From contig CAMNBU010000062.1 in NCBI GenBank assembly GCA_946533395.1, positions 1 to 6,011 on the forward strand: a stretch of DNA of 6,011 nt. The letters run 5' to 3'. Numbering within the stretch: the first letter of the stretch is position 1; each line of letters opens with the position of its first letter. A program made the translations under genes and the position numbers. A model generated the notes under the pieces. The model had not been told where the DNA came from, did not search any database, and was given only the letters and a program-made list of their open reading frames with translations. This document shows positions 1 through 5,553 of this stretch, in pieces. The stretch comes from UBA4292 sp002395865. Its GTDB lineage: Bacteria; Bacillota; Clostridia; Lachnospirales; Lachnospiraceae.

Positions 1-880
1 CGCCATAGTAAGTATTGCTCGTCGGCCAGCCTATTGCCGTCACGTCGCCGCCGTTGATGGTCACGGTGCCGCCGTTGCCATATAAACCGCCGCCGATGCC
101 CGCGCCCTGTACGCCGCCGGTGGCGTTGACAGTGCCGCCGTTGTTTGTAACAGTGCCGCCATTACCGTAAGCGCCGCCACCGATGCCCGCGCCGTAGCCG
201 CCGCCGGTGGCGGTGACAGTGCCGCCGTGGATGGTCACGGTTCCGCCGTCACCGTTTGTTTTGCTGCCATTATAGTAGCCGTTGCCGCCGCCGATGCCCG
301 CGCCCTGTACGCCGCCGGTGGCGTTGACCGTGCCGCCGTAGATGGTGACATCGCCGCCGTTGGCATGATTGCCGCCGCCGATGCCCGCGCCGTAACTACC
401 GCCCTTGGCGGTGACGGTGCCGCCGTAGATGGTGACGCTGCCGCCGCTGCCCTCATAGCCGCCGCCGATGCCAGCGCCGCCGCTGCCGCCGGTAGCGGAC
501 AGCTCGCCGACGGTGGGGGTAGTGTCTCTTTCTCCTGTCCAGCCCTCGTAAATGTTGAGGGTGTTGTCGTTTTCGACAGCGATGCCCGCGTTGGCGGTCA
601 GCTTTGCCCCGTCGCAGAGAATCAGGTTGACCGTGCCATTGACGGTGATGCGATTTTCATTCGTCAGGATGCTGTTCACAACATACCAGCCCGTACTCCA
701 CGTTGTGTCGCTGTTCGTAACGGACGTCGCACTGATGGTCTGCGTCAAGCCGCTGGCGTCCAGATACTTAACGTCAATTTGGGACGCATACGCCGTCAAC
801 CCCATCCCCGGCATCAGCCCGACGACCATCGCCAGCGTGAGCAAAAAGCTCAGCAGCTTTCTTCCTGTTTTCTGTTTCAT
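1..880 (-). CDS. Secreted Gly-rich repeat surface protein, 3' end cut off by window
   Basis: The minus strand is open from an ATG at 880-878 to base 2 (293 codons, no stop), so the C-terminus lies outside the window. A strong SD (AAGGAGG) sits 8 bases upstream. Residues 1-32 are a classical Sec signal peptide: basic start (MKQKTGRK), hydrophobic core, and a probable signal peptidase I site after TAYA, before SQ. Residues 33-133 are non-repetitive and beta-rich, with NGTVNLILCDGAKLTANAG and NTLNIYEGW. From residue 135 there are five repeats starting with GAGIGGG. Comparable segments occur, as I recall, in large secreted proteins of gut Clostridia and may fold as a beta-helix-like stack. Function is unknown; cell-surface display or adhesion is inference, because any anchor (LPXTG, SLH, InlB-type repeats) would be in the missing part. 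Ile is ATC in 13 of 17 cases and ATA only once, unlike the neighbouring operon where ATA is common, which hints at a different origin or selection. Confidence 0.85.
   Translation of the reverse strand, partial: MKQKTGRKLLSFLLTLAMVVGLMPGMGLTAYASQIDVKYLDASGLTQTISATSVTNSDTTWSTGWYVVNSILTNENRITVNGTVNLILCDGAKLTANAGIAVENDNTLNIYEGWTGERDTTPTVGELSATGGSGGAGIGGGYEGSGGSVTIYGGTVTAKGGSYGAGIGGGNHANGGDVTIYGGTVNATGGVQGAGIGGGNGYYNGSKTNGDGGTVTIHGGTVTATGGGYGAGIGGGAYGNGGTVTNNGGTVNATGGVQGAGIGGGLYGNGGTVTINGGDVTAIGWPTSNTYYG
2..478 (-). repeat. Tandem 29-residue (87-bp) GAGIGGG coding repeats
   Basis: Five units begin with GAGIGGG at residues 135, 164, 193, 230 and 259 of the surface protein. Units 1, 2 and 4 are exactly 29 residues. 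Unit 3 is 37, with about 8 extra residues (around NGYYNGSKTNG) after its GAGIGGG. Unit 5 decays into AIGWPTSNTYYG at the window edge. The approximate pattern is GAGIGGG-x(4)-GG-x-V-T-x(2)-GG-x-V-x-A-x-GG-x(2). At DNA level units 2 and 4 share a 44-base exact direct repeat (87-130 and 285-328, offset 198 bases), which suggests recent duplication or gene conversion between units. Confidence 0.9.
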
Positions 881-888
881 CCAAATTG

Positions 889-895
889 CCTCCTT
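889..895 (-). promoter_or_regulatory. Ribosome binding site of the surface protein gene
   Basis: The minus strand reads AAGGAGG followed by 8 bases and ATG. This is a near-perfect anti-SD match and fixes the start of the surface gene at 880. Confidence 0.85.
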
Positions 896-1111
896 GCGAT
901 TTATTCTTTGTATGACATAATACCGCCGAGCCTGACAGGGTATAGTAACCCCGTAGGAGCCGACGGTTATCCATCACGAATATATGTTGTTTTATCCAAA
1001 AAAAGGGCGCAGTTAACCCATGCGATGCAATGCGATGTGATTAAGCGTGTCCGATTTTGGCATTGCCGTCAAGCCCCTTTCTGTAACTTCTCCGCTCCGC
1101 TACGATCATTA

Positions 1112-1225
1112 CTAAACGCGTGCCACTGGCACGCAGCAACCTTTCTCATCTTCCTTGAAATAACGAACCTTTTCGGCCAGTTCTTTGTAATGCATATTGT
1201 CTGGGTCTGTGCAAAACCTTTTCCG
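1112..1225 (-). pseudogene. Remnant of Rpn/PD-(D/E)XK transposase-like nuclease, C-terminal piece
   Basis: The minus frame reads, before and through an ATG at 1195-1193, RKRFCTDPDN then MHYKELAEKVRYFKEDEKG, then CCVPVARV and a TAG at 1114-1112. The DPDNM-x-YK-x-LA-x-x-VRYFKEDEKG stretch matches my recollection of the region following the nuclease domain in Rpn family recombination-promoting nuclease/putative transposase proteins of Clostridia, where it normally continues V-x-x-MCK-x-MED. Here the match stops abruptly after EDEKG. The family-like reading begins upstream of the ATG, there is no SD, and a TAA lies at 1231-1229. It is therefore most simply a broken fragment with no catalytic residues left. 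It could instead be a chance 27-codon ORF; the family assignment is from memory and not searched. Confidence 0.5.
1118..1134. repeat. 17-bp palindrome GCGTGCCA-C-TGGCACGC
   Basis: Two 8-base arms are perfectly complementary around a single C. As RNA this would be a 7-bp GC-rich stem with a 3-base loop. It lies exactly where the nuclease-like reading frame departs from the family pattern, and about 90 bases into the transcript predicted from the 1228-1256 promoter. It has no T-run, so it is not a terminator. It could be a protein-binding operator, a small RNA hairpin, or the end or core of an inserted repeat element. Confidence 0.6.
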
Positions 1226-1227
1226 GT

Positions 1228-1256
1228 ATTATAGCAAAATCCGGGGCTGATTTCAA
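1228..1256 (-). promoter_or_regulatory. Sigma-A-type promoter, TTGAAA-17-TATAAT
   Basis: On the minus strand a -35 TTGAAA (1256-1251) is followed by exactly 17 bases and a consensus -10 TATAAT (1233-1228), with TG two bases upstream of the -10 (TTTTGCTATAAT, a TGn-like extension). The start point is expected near 1221. The only downstream gene on this strand is the surface protein gene at 880, so the transcript would have a 5' leader of about 340 bases that crosses the nuclease remnant and palindrome. The promoter may originally have served another gene before the fragment was inserted. Confidence 0.75.
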
Positions 1257-1336
1257 CGGATTATTCAGAAATTTTACCGAAGCTGATTTTTCCCCGAGCC
1301 GCTTGTCATGTCCCTGTTTTAGCACAAAATCACTAC

Positions 1337-1371
1337 AAAAAACCGCTGCAGGCGCATACCTGCAACGGTTT
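1337..1371 (-). terminator. Intrinsic terminator of the uppS-ispG operon
   Basis: On the minus strand AAACCGTTGCAGG and CCTGCAGCGGTTT form a 13-bp stem with one G-U pair, around a 6-base loop (TATGCG), ending in a run of six T (1342-1337). It starts 17 bases after the ispG stop codon. The opposite strand has only a short T stretch (TTT) after the stem, so the signal acts mainly on minus-strand transcripts. It separates the operon from the surface gene. Confidence 0.93.
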
Positions 1372-1387
1372 CCACCGGGGCTTTTGA

Positions 1388-2443
1388 TCAAATTGACATG
1401 CTCATCCTGTCCAGCTCCTCTTTAAGGGCGGACAGAAGCTCGCTCTCGGGCAGCTTCTTTATGATTTCTCCGCGTTTAAAGAGAAGTCCCTCGCCCTTTC
1501 CGCCGGCTATCCCGAGCTCTGCCTCCTTAGCCTCGCCGGGACCGTTTACGACGCAGCCCATGACGGCGACCTTTATATCAAGATCGTAGCCCGCGCACAT
1601 CGTCTCCACTGCATTTGCAAGGCCTATGAGGTCGATCTGCGTCCTTCCGCAGGTAGGACATGACACGATCTCTATACCGCCCTTCTTAAGCCCCAGAGTG
1701 CGAAGGATGATCTTGGCGCTCTTTATCTCCTCTACCGGATCGCCTGTCAGGGACACACGTATCGTATCGCCTATACCTTTTGAAAGTATCAGTCCGAGTC
1801 CGATGGAGGATTTGATATTGCCGCTGATCAGTGTACCGGCCTCCGTAATTCCTACATGCAGAGGATAAGGCGTCTTATTCGCTATCAGCTCATGCGCCCT
1901 GACGCACATTAAAACGTCCGAGGACTTGATGGAGATGACGATGTCGCCAAAGCCCATGTCCTCTATGCGCTTTACGTTTCTGAGAGCGGATTCCACGAGT
2001 CCCTCGGCGCTCACGCCTCCGTATTTTTCCACGATATCCTTCTCGAGGGAGCCGCTGTTCACGCCGACCCTTATGGGTATGCCTGCCGATTTCGCTTTTG
2101 ATACGACTGCATAGACCTTCTCATCATCTCCGATATTGCCGGGGTTGATGCGGATCTTATCCGCGCCGTTTTCAATGGCCGCGATTGCCATTCTGTAATC
2201 AAAATGGATATCCGCCACGAGAGGGATATGTATCCTCTTCTTTATCTGTGAAAGTGCCTTCGCGGCCTCGATCGTGGGCACGGTGCACCTTATGATCTCA
2301 CAGCCTGCCTCCTCGAGGCGGAGTATCTGCGCGACCGTAGCCTCCACATCCTCTGTCTTGGTATTCGTCATCGACTGGATAGCTATCGTATGTCCGCCGC
2401 CTATATATCTGTCACCAATTTTTACTGTTTTAATACTTCCCAT
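1388..2443 (-). CDS. ispG: 4-hydroxy-3-methylbut-2-enyl diphosphate synthase (IspG/GcpE)
   Basis: IspG converts methylerythritol cyclodiphosphate (MEcPP) to HMBPP, the penultimate step of the MEP isoprenoid pathway. It is a cytosolic [4Fe-4S] enzyme, with flavodoxin or ferredoxin as the usual bacterial donor. The 351-residue product matches the short bacterial two-domain form. The N-terminal TIM barrel shows IQSMTNT (22-28), PLVADIHFDYR (74-84) and KIRINPGNIG (96-105). The C-terminal domain carries the cluster ligands C262 and C265 (CPTCGR), C297 (MGCVVNGPGEAKEAE) and E304. The ATG at 2443 begins 4 bases after the rseP TAA, and no clear SD precedes it, so translation probably depends on ribosomes finishing rseP. 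It is the last gene of the operon and its TGA is followed by the terminator. All key residues are present. Confidence 0.98.
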   Translation of the reverse strand: MGSIKTVKIGDRYIGGGHTIAIQSMTNTKTEDVEATVAQILRLEEAGCEIIRCTVPTIEAAKALSQIKKRIHIPLVADIHFDYRMAIAAIENGADKIRINPGNIGDDEKVYAVVSKAKSAGIPIRVGVNSGSLEKDIVEKYGGVSAEGLVESALRNVKRIEDMGFGDIVISIKSSDVLMCVRAHELIANKTPYPLHVGITEAGTLISGNIKSSIGLGLILSKGIGDTIRVSLTGDPVEEIKSAKIILRTLGLKKGGIEIVSCPTCGRTQIDLIGLANAVETMCAGYDLDIKVAVMGCVVNGPGEAKEAELGIAGGKGEGLLFKRGEIIKKLPESELLSALKEELDRMSMSI

Positions 2444-2447
2444 ATCA

Positions 2448-3548
2448 TTAGAACAGCTTTCTTATATCATTGAACATAATTACGACCATGAACAGAAGCA
2501 GGAAAATGATGCCCGCTATATGAACATAGCCTTCCTTCTTCGGATCTATCGGCTTGCCCCTTATGGCCTCTATGAAGAGAAACACCAGTCTTCCGCCGTC
2601 GAGCGCCGGAATAGGAAGCAGGTTCATCACGCCGATATCAGCCGAGAGCAGGATGCACAGGTTCAGAAGGTTCAGTATCACATATCCGAAGCCGTCCGAT
2701 TTGGACGCCTCCACGGTCTCATCCACATACGTAGCCACTCCCACGGGTCCCGAAAAATCATCCACGGATACGCCGCCGGTAATTATCATTCCAAGGCTCT
2801 TGACCGTGAGCTTGATCCAGTACCACACCTCATAGAAGCTGTAGCCTATGGTCTCGAGAGTTCCGGTCTTGTGCCTTTCGTAGGACCACGTGATACCGAG
2901 CATGTATTTTTCGTATTCATCGCTGTAGCACGGCCGGACAGAAAACACCTTCTTCTGCCCGCCGCGCAGGACAGCGATCTCTATCGGCTGTGTCATATCC
3001 ACATCATCGAAAAACAGAGAGATATCTCTCGCGGTCTTGACCGACCTTCCGTCAAGTTCTGTGATAAGGTCGCCTGTCTGTATGCCCGCAGCCTGCGCTG
3101 GAAGCCCGTCAAGCGTGCGCACAATGTATGGCTTGTCGATGCCGGCGATGCCGAGCACTATAACCGCAAGGATGAATGCAAGCACGAAATTGAAAAAAGG
3201 TCCCGCAAATATCGTGGCTATCCTTGCCCACACGGATTTCGACGGAAATGTATCATTATCCGCAGGCGGTATATCGCCTTCCTTCGCCTCATGCTCCGGC
3301 GGCTGACCATGTTCGTCGATATCCATGTCGGTGCCCTTCATGATGCAGGCTCCGCCGAACGGTATCACTCTCAATGTGAATCTCGTGCCATTTATCTTCT
3401 TCTCCAGAAGCACGGGACCGAGCCCGACCATGAACTCCGTCACCGCTATTCCGTTCGTTCTGGCCACGATAAAGTGACCGAACTCGTGGAATATTACGAT
3501 GAGACTCAGTATGAGAATGCAAAAGATTATACTGTACCAGTTGTTCAA
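2448..3548 (-). CDS. rseP: RIP metalloprotease RseP (site-2 protease family)
   Basis: This is an integral-membrane zinc protease of the S2P/M50 family that cuts transmembrane segments, typically of anti-sigma factors or signal peptides; its substrate here is unknown. The 366-residue product starts with a membrane helix containing HEFGH (21-25, zinc ligands H21 and H25, catalytic E22). It continues with FAGPFFNF (114-121) and a second helix, a single PDZ domain (about 138-205; GLPAQAAGIQTGDLITELDG), and the late motif NLLPIPALDGGR (309-320), whose D317 is the third zinc ligand. A last helix lies near 341-359. The start codon is TTG at 3548: a GGAGG 7 bases upstream supports it, and the next in-frame ATG (residue 40) would remove the HExxH helix. 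The gene begins 2 bases after the dxr TAG. Many Firmicutes carry it in this position between dxr and ispG. Confidence 0.97.
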   Translation of the reverse strand: MNNWYSIIFCILILSLIVIFHEFGHFIVARTNGIAVTEFMVGLGPVLLEKKINGTRFTLRVIPFGGACIMKGTDMDIDEHGQPPEHEAKEGDIPPADNDTFPSKSVWARIATIFAGPFFNFVLAFILAVIVLGIAGIDKPYIVRTLDGLPAQAAGIQTGDLITELDGRSVKTARDISLFFDDVDMTQPIEIAVLRGGQKKVFSVRPCYSDEYEKYMLGITWSYERHKTGTLETIGYSFYEVWYWIKLTVKSLGMIITGGVSVDDFSGPVGVATYVDETVEASKSDGFGYVILNLLNLCILLSADIGVMNLLPIPALDGGRLVFLFIEAIRGKPIDPKKEGYVHIAGIIFLLLFMVVIMFNDIRKLF

Positions 3549-3550
3549 AA

Positions 3551-4708
3551 CTAAACCTCCGAAAGACGCCCCGCAAGAAGACGGCTTACCTCCTCCTGAG
3601 TCAGGAGCACCTCATCAATATCCGGATCATTTATAAATGTCGCGTGAGAGCACGCATACTCAATCGAATCGTAGATATCAAGATACCCGATTTTCTTCGC
3701 TAAAAATGCGGCCACCGCGAGCTCATTGGCAGCGTTGAATATCGTGGGCATATTGCCGCCGCGCCTTCCAGCCTCGTAAGCAAGAGGCAGACCCCTGAAC
3801 GTATCCATATCGGGCTTCTCGAAGCCTATGGATGAAATGCTGTAGAAATCGAGCTTAGAGCCGCCCTGTATGGGCAGCCTGTCAGGATAAAGCAGCGCGT
3901 ACTGTATGGGCAGCTTCATGTCGGGTGTGCCCAGCTGGGCAATGACTGCTCCGTCATCGAATTCGACCATGGAATGGATGACCGACTGGGGCTGGATGAC
4001 CACCTGTATCCTGTCATAGTCCACGTCGAAGAGCCATCTGGCCTCTATGACCTCGAGGCCCTTGTTGACCATGGTGGAGGAATCTATCGTGATCTTCGCT
4101 CCCATGGACCAGTTCGGATGCTTAAGAGCGTCCTCCGGCCGCACATTTACGAGCTCCGACGCCTTCCTGCCGCGGAATGGTCCGCCGGACGCGGTGAGAA
4201 GTATCTTCTCTATGCGGTTGCCGTGCTGCTTATCCATCGACTGGAATATGGCTGAGTGCTCGCTGTCTACGGGCAGCAGCTTCACGCCCATCCGCTTCGC
4301 GAGGGGCATGATGATATGCCCTGCGCATACCAGCGTCTCCTTGTTGGCCAGGGCGATGTCTTTACCTGCCTTTATCGCGGCTATGGTGGGCTTTAAGCCT
4401 ATCATTCCGACGATCGCGCCGAGAACAATATCCGCCTCGGGACATGACGCGATGAACTCGAGTCCTTCCATACCTGAAAGAACCAGGGTATTCGTGTCTG
4501 CAACCGCTGTCTTAAGCCCGGCCGCAGCCTTCTCATCATACATCACTGCATACAGGGGATGGAACTGTCTTATCTGTTTTTCAACAAGCTCCGCGTTCCT
4601 GCCTGCCGCCAGAGCGCATACGCCGAGTCTGTCCGGATGAGCGGCTATGACCTTTAGTGTCTGCGTTCCTATCGAGCCGGTGGAACCTAATAAACAAACA
4701 TTTTTCAT
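3551..4708 (-). CDS. dxr: 1-deoxy-D-xylulose 5-phosphate reductoisomerase
   Basis: Dxr (IspC) rearranges and reduces DXP to MEP with NADPH and a divalent metal, the first committed step of the MEP pathway; it is the fosmidomycin target. The 385-residue length is normal. The Rossmann domain opens with LLGSTGSIG (6-14), the dinucleotide-binding loop. ALANKETLV (119-127) follows. The metal site is D148 and E150 (PVDSEHSAIFQ) plus E219 (NKGLEVIEARW), matching E. coli D150, E152 and E231. The substrate residues include S174 (TASGG), HPNW (197-200) and SMGAK (201-205). The C-terminal helical domain has GTPDMKLPIQYAL and NAANELAVAAFL. The ATG at 4708 is 5 bases after the cdsA stop without a recognisable SD, so coupling to cdsA translation is likely. 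No unusual residue was noticed. Confidence 0.98.
   Translation of the reverse strand: MKNVCLLGSTGSIGTQTLKVIAAHPDRLGVCALAAGRNAELVEKQIRQFHPLYAVMYDEKAAAGLKTAVADTNTLVLSGMEGLEFIASCPEADIVLGAIVGMIGLKPTIAAIKAGKDIALANKETLVCAGHIIMPLAKRMGVKLLPVDSEHSAIFQSMDKQHGNRIEKILLTASGGPFRGRKASELVNVRPEDALKHPNWSMGAKITIDSSTMVNKGLEVIEARWLFDVDYDRIQVVIQPQSVIHSMVEFDDGAVIAQLGTPDMKLPIQYALLYPDRLPIQGGSKLDFYSISSIGFEKPDMDTFRGLPLAYEAGRRGGNMPTIFNAANELAVAAFLAKKIGYLDIYDSIEYACSHATFINDPDIDEVLLTQEEVSRLLAGRLSEV
3556..3560 (-). promoter_or_regulatory. Ribosome binding site deciding the TTG start of rseP
   Basis: The minus strand reads GGAGG, 7 bases, then TTG AAC AAC TGG. The SD lies inside the last codons of dxr and is the main reason for accepting the non-ATG start. 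Confidence 0.8.
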
Positions 4709-4713
4709 AACAA

Positions 4714-5553
4714 TTAAGATGCCAGAAGCAAAAGTGAAATAAAATACAATACAGGCGCCGAATAAGTCATCGAATCAAATCTGTCCATGACTCCGCCGTG
4801 ACCGGGTATCAGATTGCCGTAATCCTTTATGTCGTGATTGCGCTTTACGGCTGAGGCGGCCAGATCTCCCACGACAGAGAGCACAGCTCCCGCAAAACAC
4901 AGTATCGCGCAGCTGATAACCGGGTGGAGCTTGAATATCTGCAGCTGCTCACTCATTACTACACCGTAGATCATGCCGAGTATGGTCGCTCCGGCCAGAC
5001 CTCCGATAAGTCCCTCCACCGTCTTCTTCGGTGACAGATGAGGTGTCATCGGATGGGTCTTCATGAACTTTTTGCAAAGAATACCGACGCAGTAAGCGCA
5101 GGTGTCATTGCCCCATGATGACAGGAAAATGAGCCACACAAGATAGTCGCCGCCCTCTATCATCCTGAGGAAATACAGGCACGCGAGAAGCATGCCGGGG
5201 TATACCATGACTGTGAGCGCACTGAATATATCGTCCGTCTTGTACCTCGGAAAGGAGAATACATAAAAGCTCATCATCATGAGAAAGCCGAATATGTACA
5301 CGCTGAATCCGTACATGTTCTCGTCGGGTCTGCCGCACACCGCGGTGACTATATAATAAGCCAGCACTGTCACGTAGCCTATATAGCCGGGCACCCTGTT
5401 GTGTATACCGAATACGCGGTACATCTCAAACATGCCGACAAGCGACAGAAACAGAGCCGTCGCCCACAGATACCAGCCGCCCAGTCCCACCAGAAGAAGG
5501 GCCATAATGACGAGAACCACCCCGCTTATAAGCCTTTTTGTGAAAGAACTCAT
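4714..5553 (-). CDS. cdsA: Phosphatidate cytidylyltransferase (CDP-diglyceride synthase)
   Basis: CdsA joins CTP and phosphatidic acid to give CDP-diacylglycerol, the precursor of the anionic phospholipids, at the cytoplasmic membrane. The product has about 279 residues and several hydrophobic membrane segments, starting at roughly residues 9-34. The family signature is complete near the C-terminus (about 234-260): S-x-V-KR-x4-KD-x-G-x2-IPGHGGVMDRFD, with the metal-binding Asp residues and the PGHGG loop. A further conserved stretch, MTPHLSPKKTVEG, is present mid-protein. The likely start is the ATG at 5553, which shares one base with the uppS stop (TGATG). A GTG at 5556 directly upstream would add one residue and is equally compatible with the GGAGGAG SD (about 5561-5567). 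The overlap implies translational coupling with uppS. Confidence 0.96.
   Translation of the reverse strand: MSSFTKRLISGVVLVIMALLLVGLGGWYLWATALFLSLVGMFEMYRVFGIHNRVPGYIGYVTVLAYYIVTAVCGRPDENMYGFSVYIFGFLMMMSFYVFSFPRYKTDDIFSALTVMVYPGMLLACLYFLRMIEGGDYLVWLIFLSSWGNDTCAYCVGILCKKFMKTHPMTPHLSPKKTVEGLIGGLAGATILGMIYGVVMSEQLQIFKLHPVISCAILCFAGAVLSVVGDLAASAVKRNHDIKDYGNLIPGHGGVMDRFDSMTYSAPVLYFISLLLLAS

Larger units (their letters stand above)
896..1387. other. Intergenic region between ispG operon and surface gene
   Basis: About 490 bases hold no intact gene. Going down the minus strand they contain the ispG terminator (1337-1371), about 80 bases of AT-rich sequence, a strong promoter (1228-1256), a decayed nuclease-family coding fragment (about 1112-1225), a 17-base palindrome (1118-1134), and then about 215 bases of leader with no assignable gene. 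The leader includes a short direct repeat ATGCGATG-CA-ATGCGATG (1020-1037) and a run of seven T on the minus strand (998-1004) without a convincing stem before it. I saw no tRNA, riboswitch or CRISPR signature. Confidence 0.7.

Noticed and set aside
1..480. Regularly spaced GC-rich repeats that look CRISPR-like at first glance
   Set aside because: The repeats are imperfect, stay in one open reading frame with an 87-base period, and translate to a Gly-rich peptide; there are no unique spacers or cas genes.
917..962. Possible large inverted repeat around the CCGCCGAGCC and GGAGCCGACGG segments
   Set aside because: Aligning the arms leaves many mismatches, so no convincing stem forms.
774..977. 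67-codon minus-strand ORF overlapping the surface gene start
   Set aside because: It runs out of frame into the signal peptide region of the surface gene and has no SD before its start, so it is most likely a chance frame in the leader.
900..1000. Possible second promoter close to the surface gene (TATTAT or TATATT on the minus strand)
   Set aside because: No acceptable -35 hexamer lies 16-18 bases upstream of either candidate.
1020..1037. Direct repeat ATGCGATG-CA-ATGCGATG
   Set aside because: It is two copies of a short 8-base word only, with no iteron-like series or partner gene, so no function is assigned.
227..1234. 335-codon plus-strand ORF rich in Ala, Asp and Val
   Set aside because: It is the antisense shadow of the GGC-rich repeats of the surface gene, continues through the promoter region, has no domain or SD, and opposes a gene with a signal peptide and strong SD.
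1146..1391. 81-codon minus-strand ORF spanning the terminator and promoter
   Set aside because: It would have to read through the ispG terminator hairpin and the TATAAT promoter, and it resembles no family.
2274..3554. 426-codon plus-strand ORF
   Set aside because: It lies antisense to rseP and the end of ispG, both of which have complete family motifs. Its His/Arg-rich composition is typical of a shadow frame.
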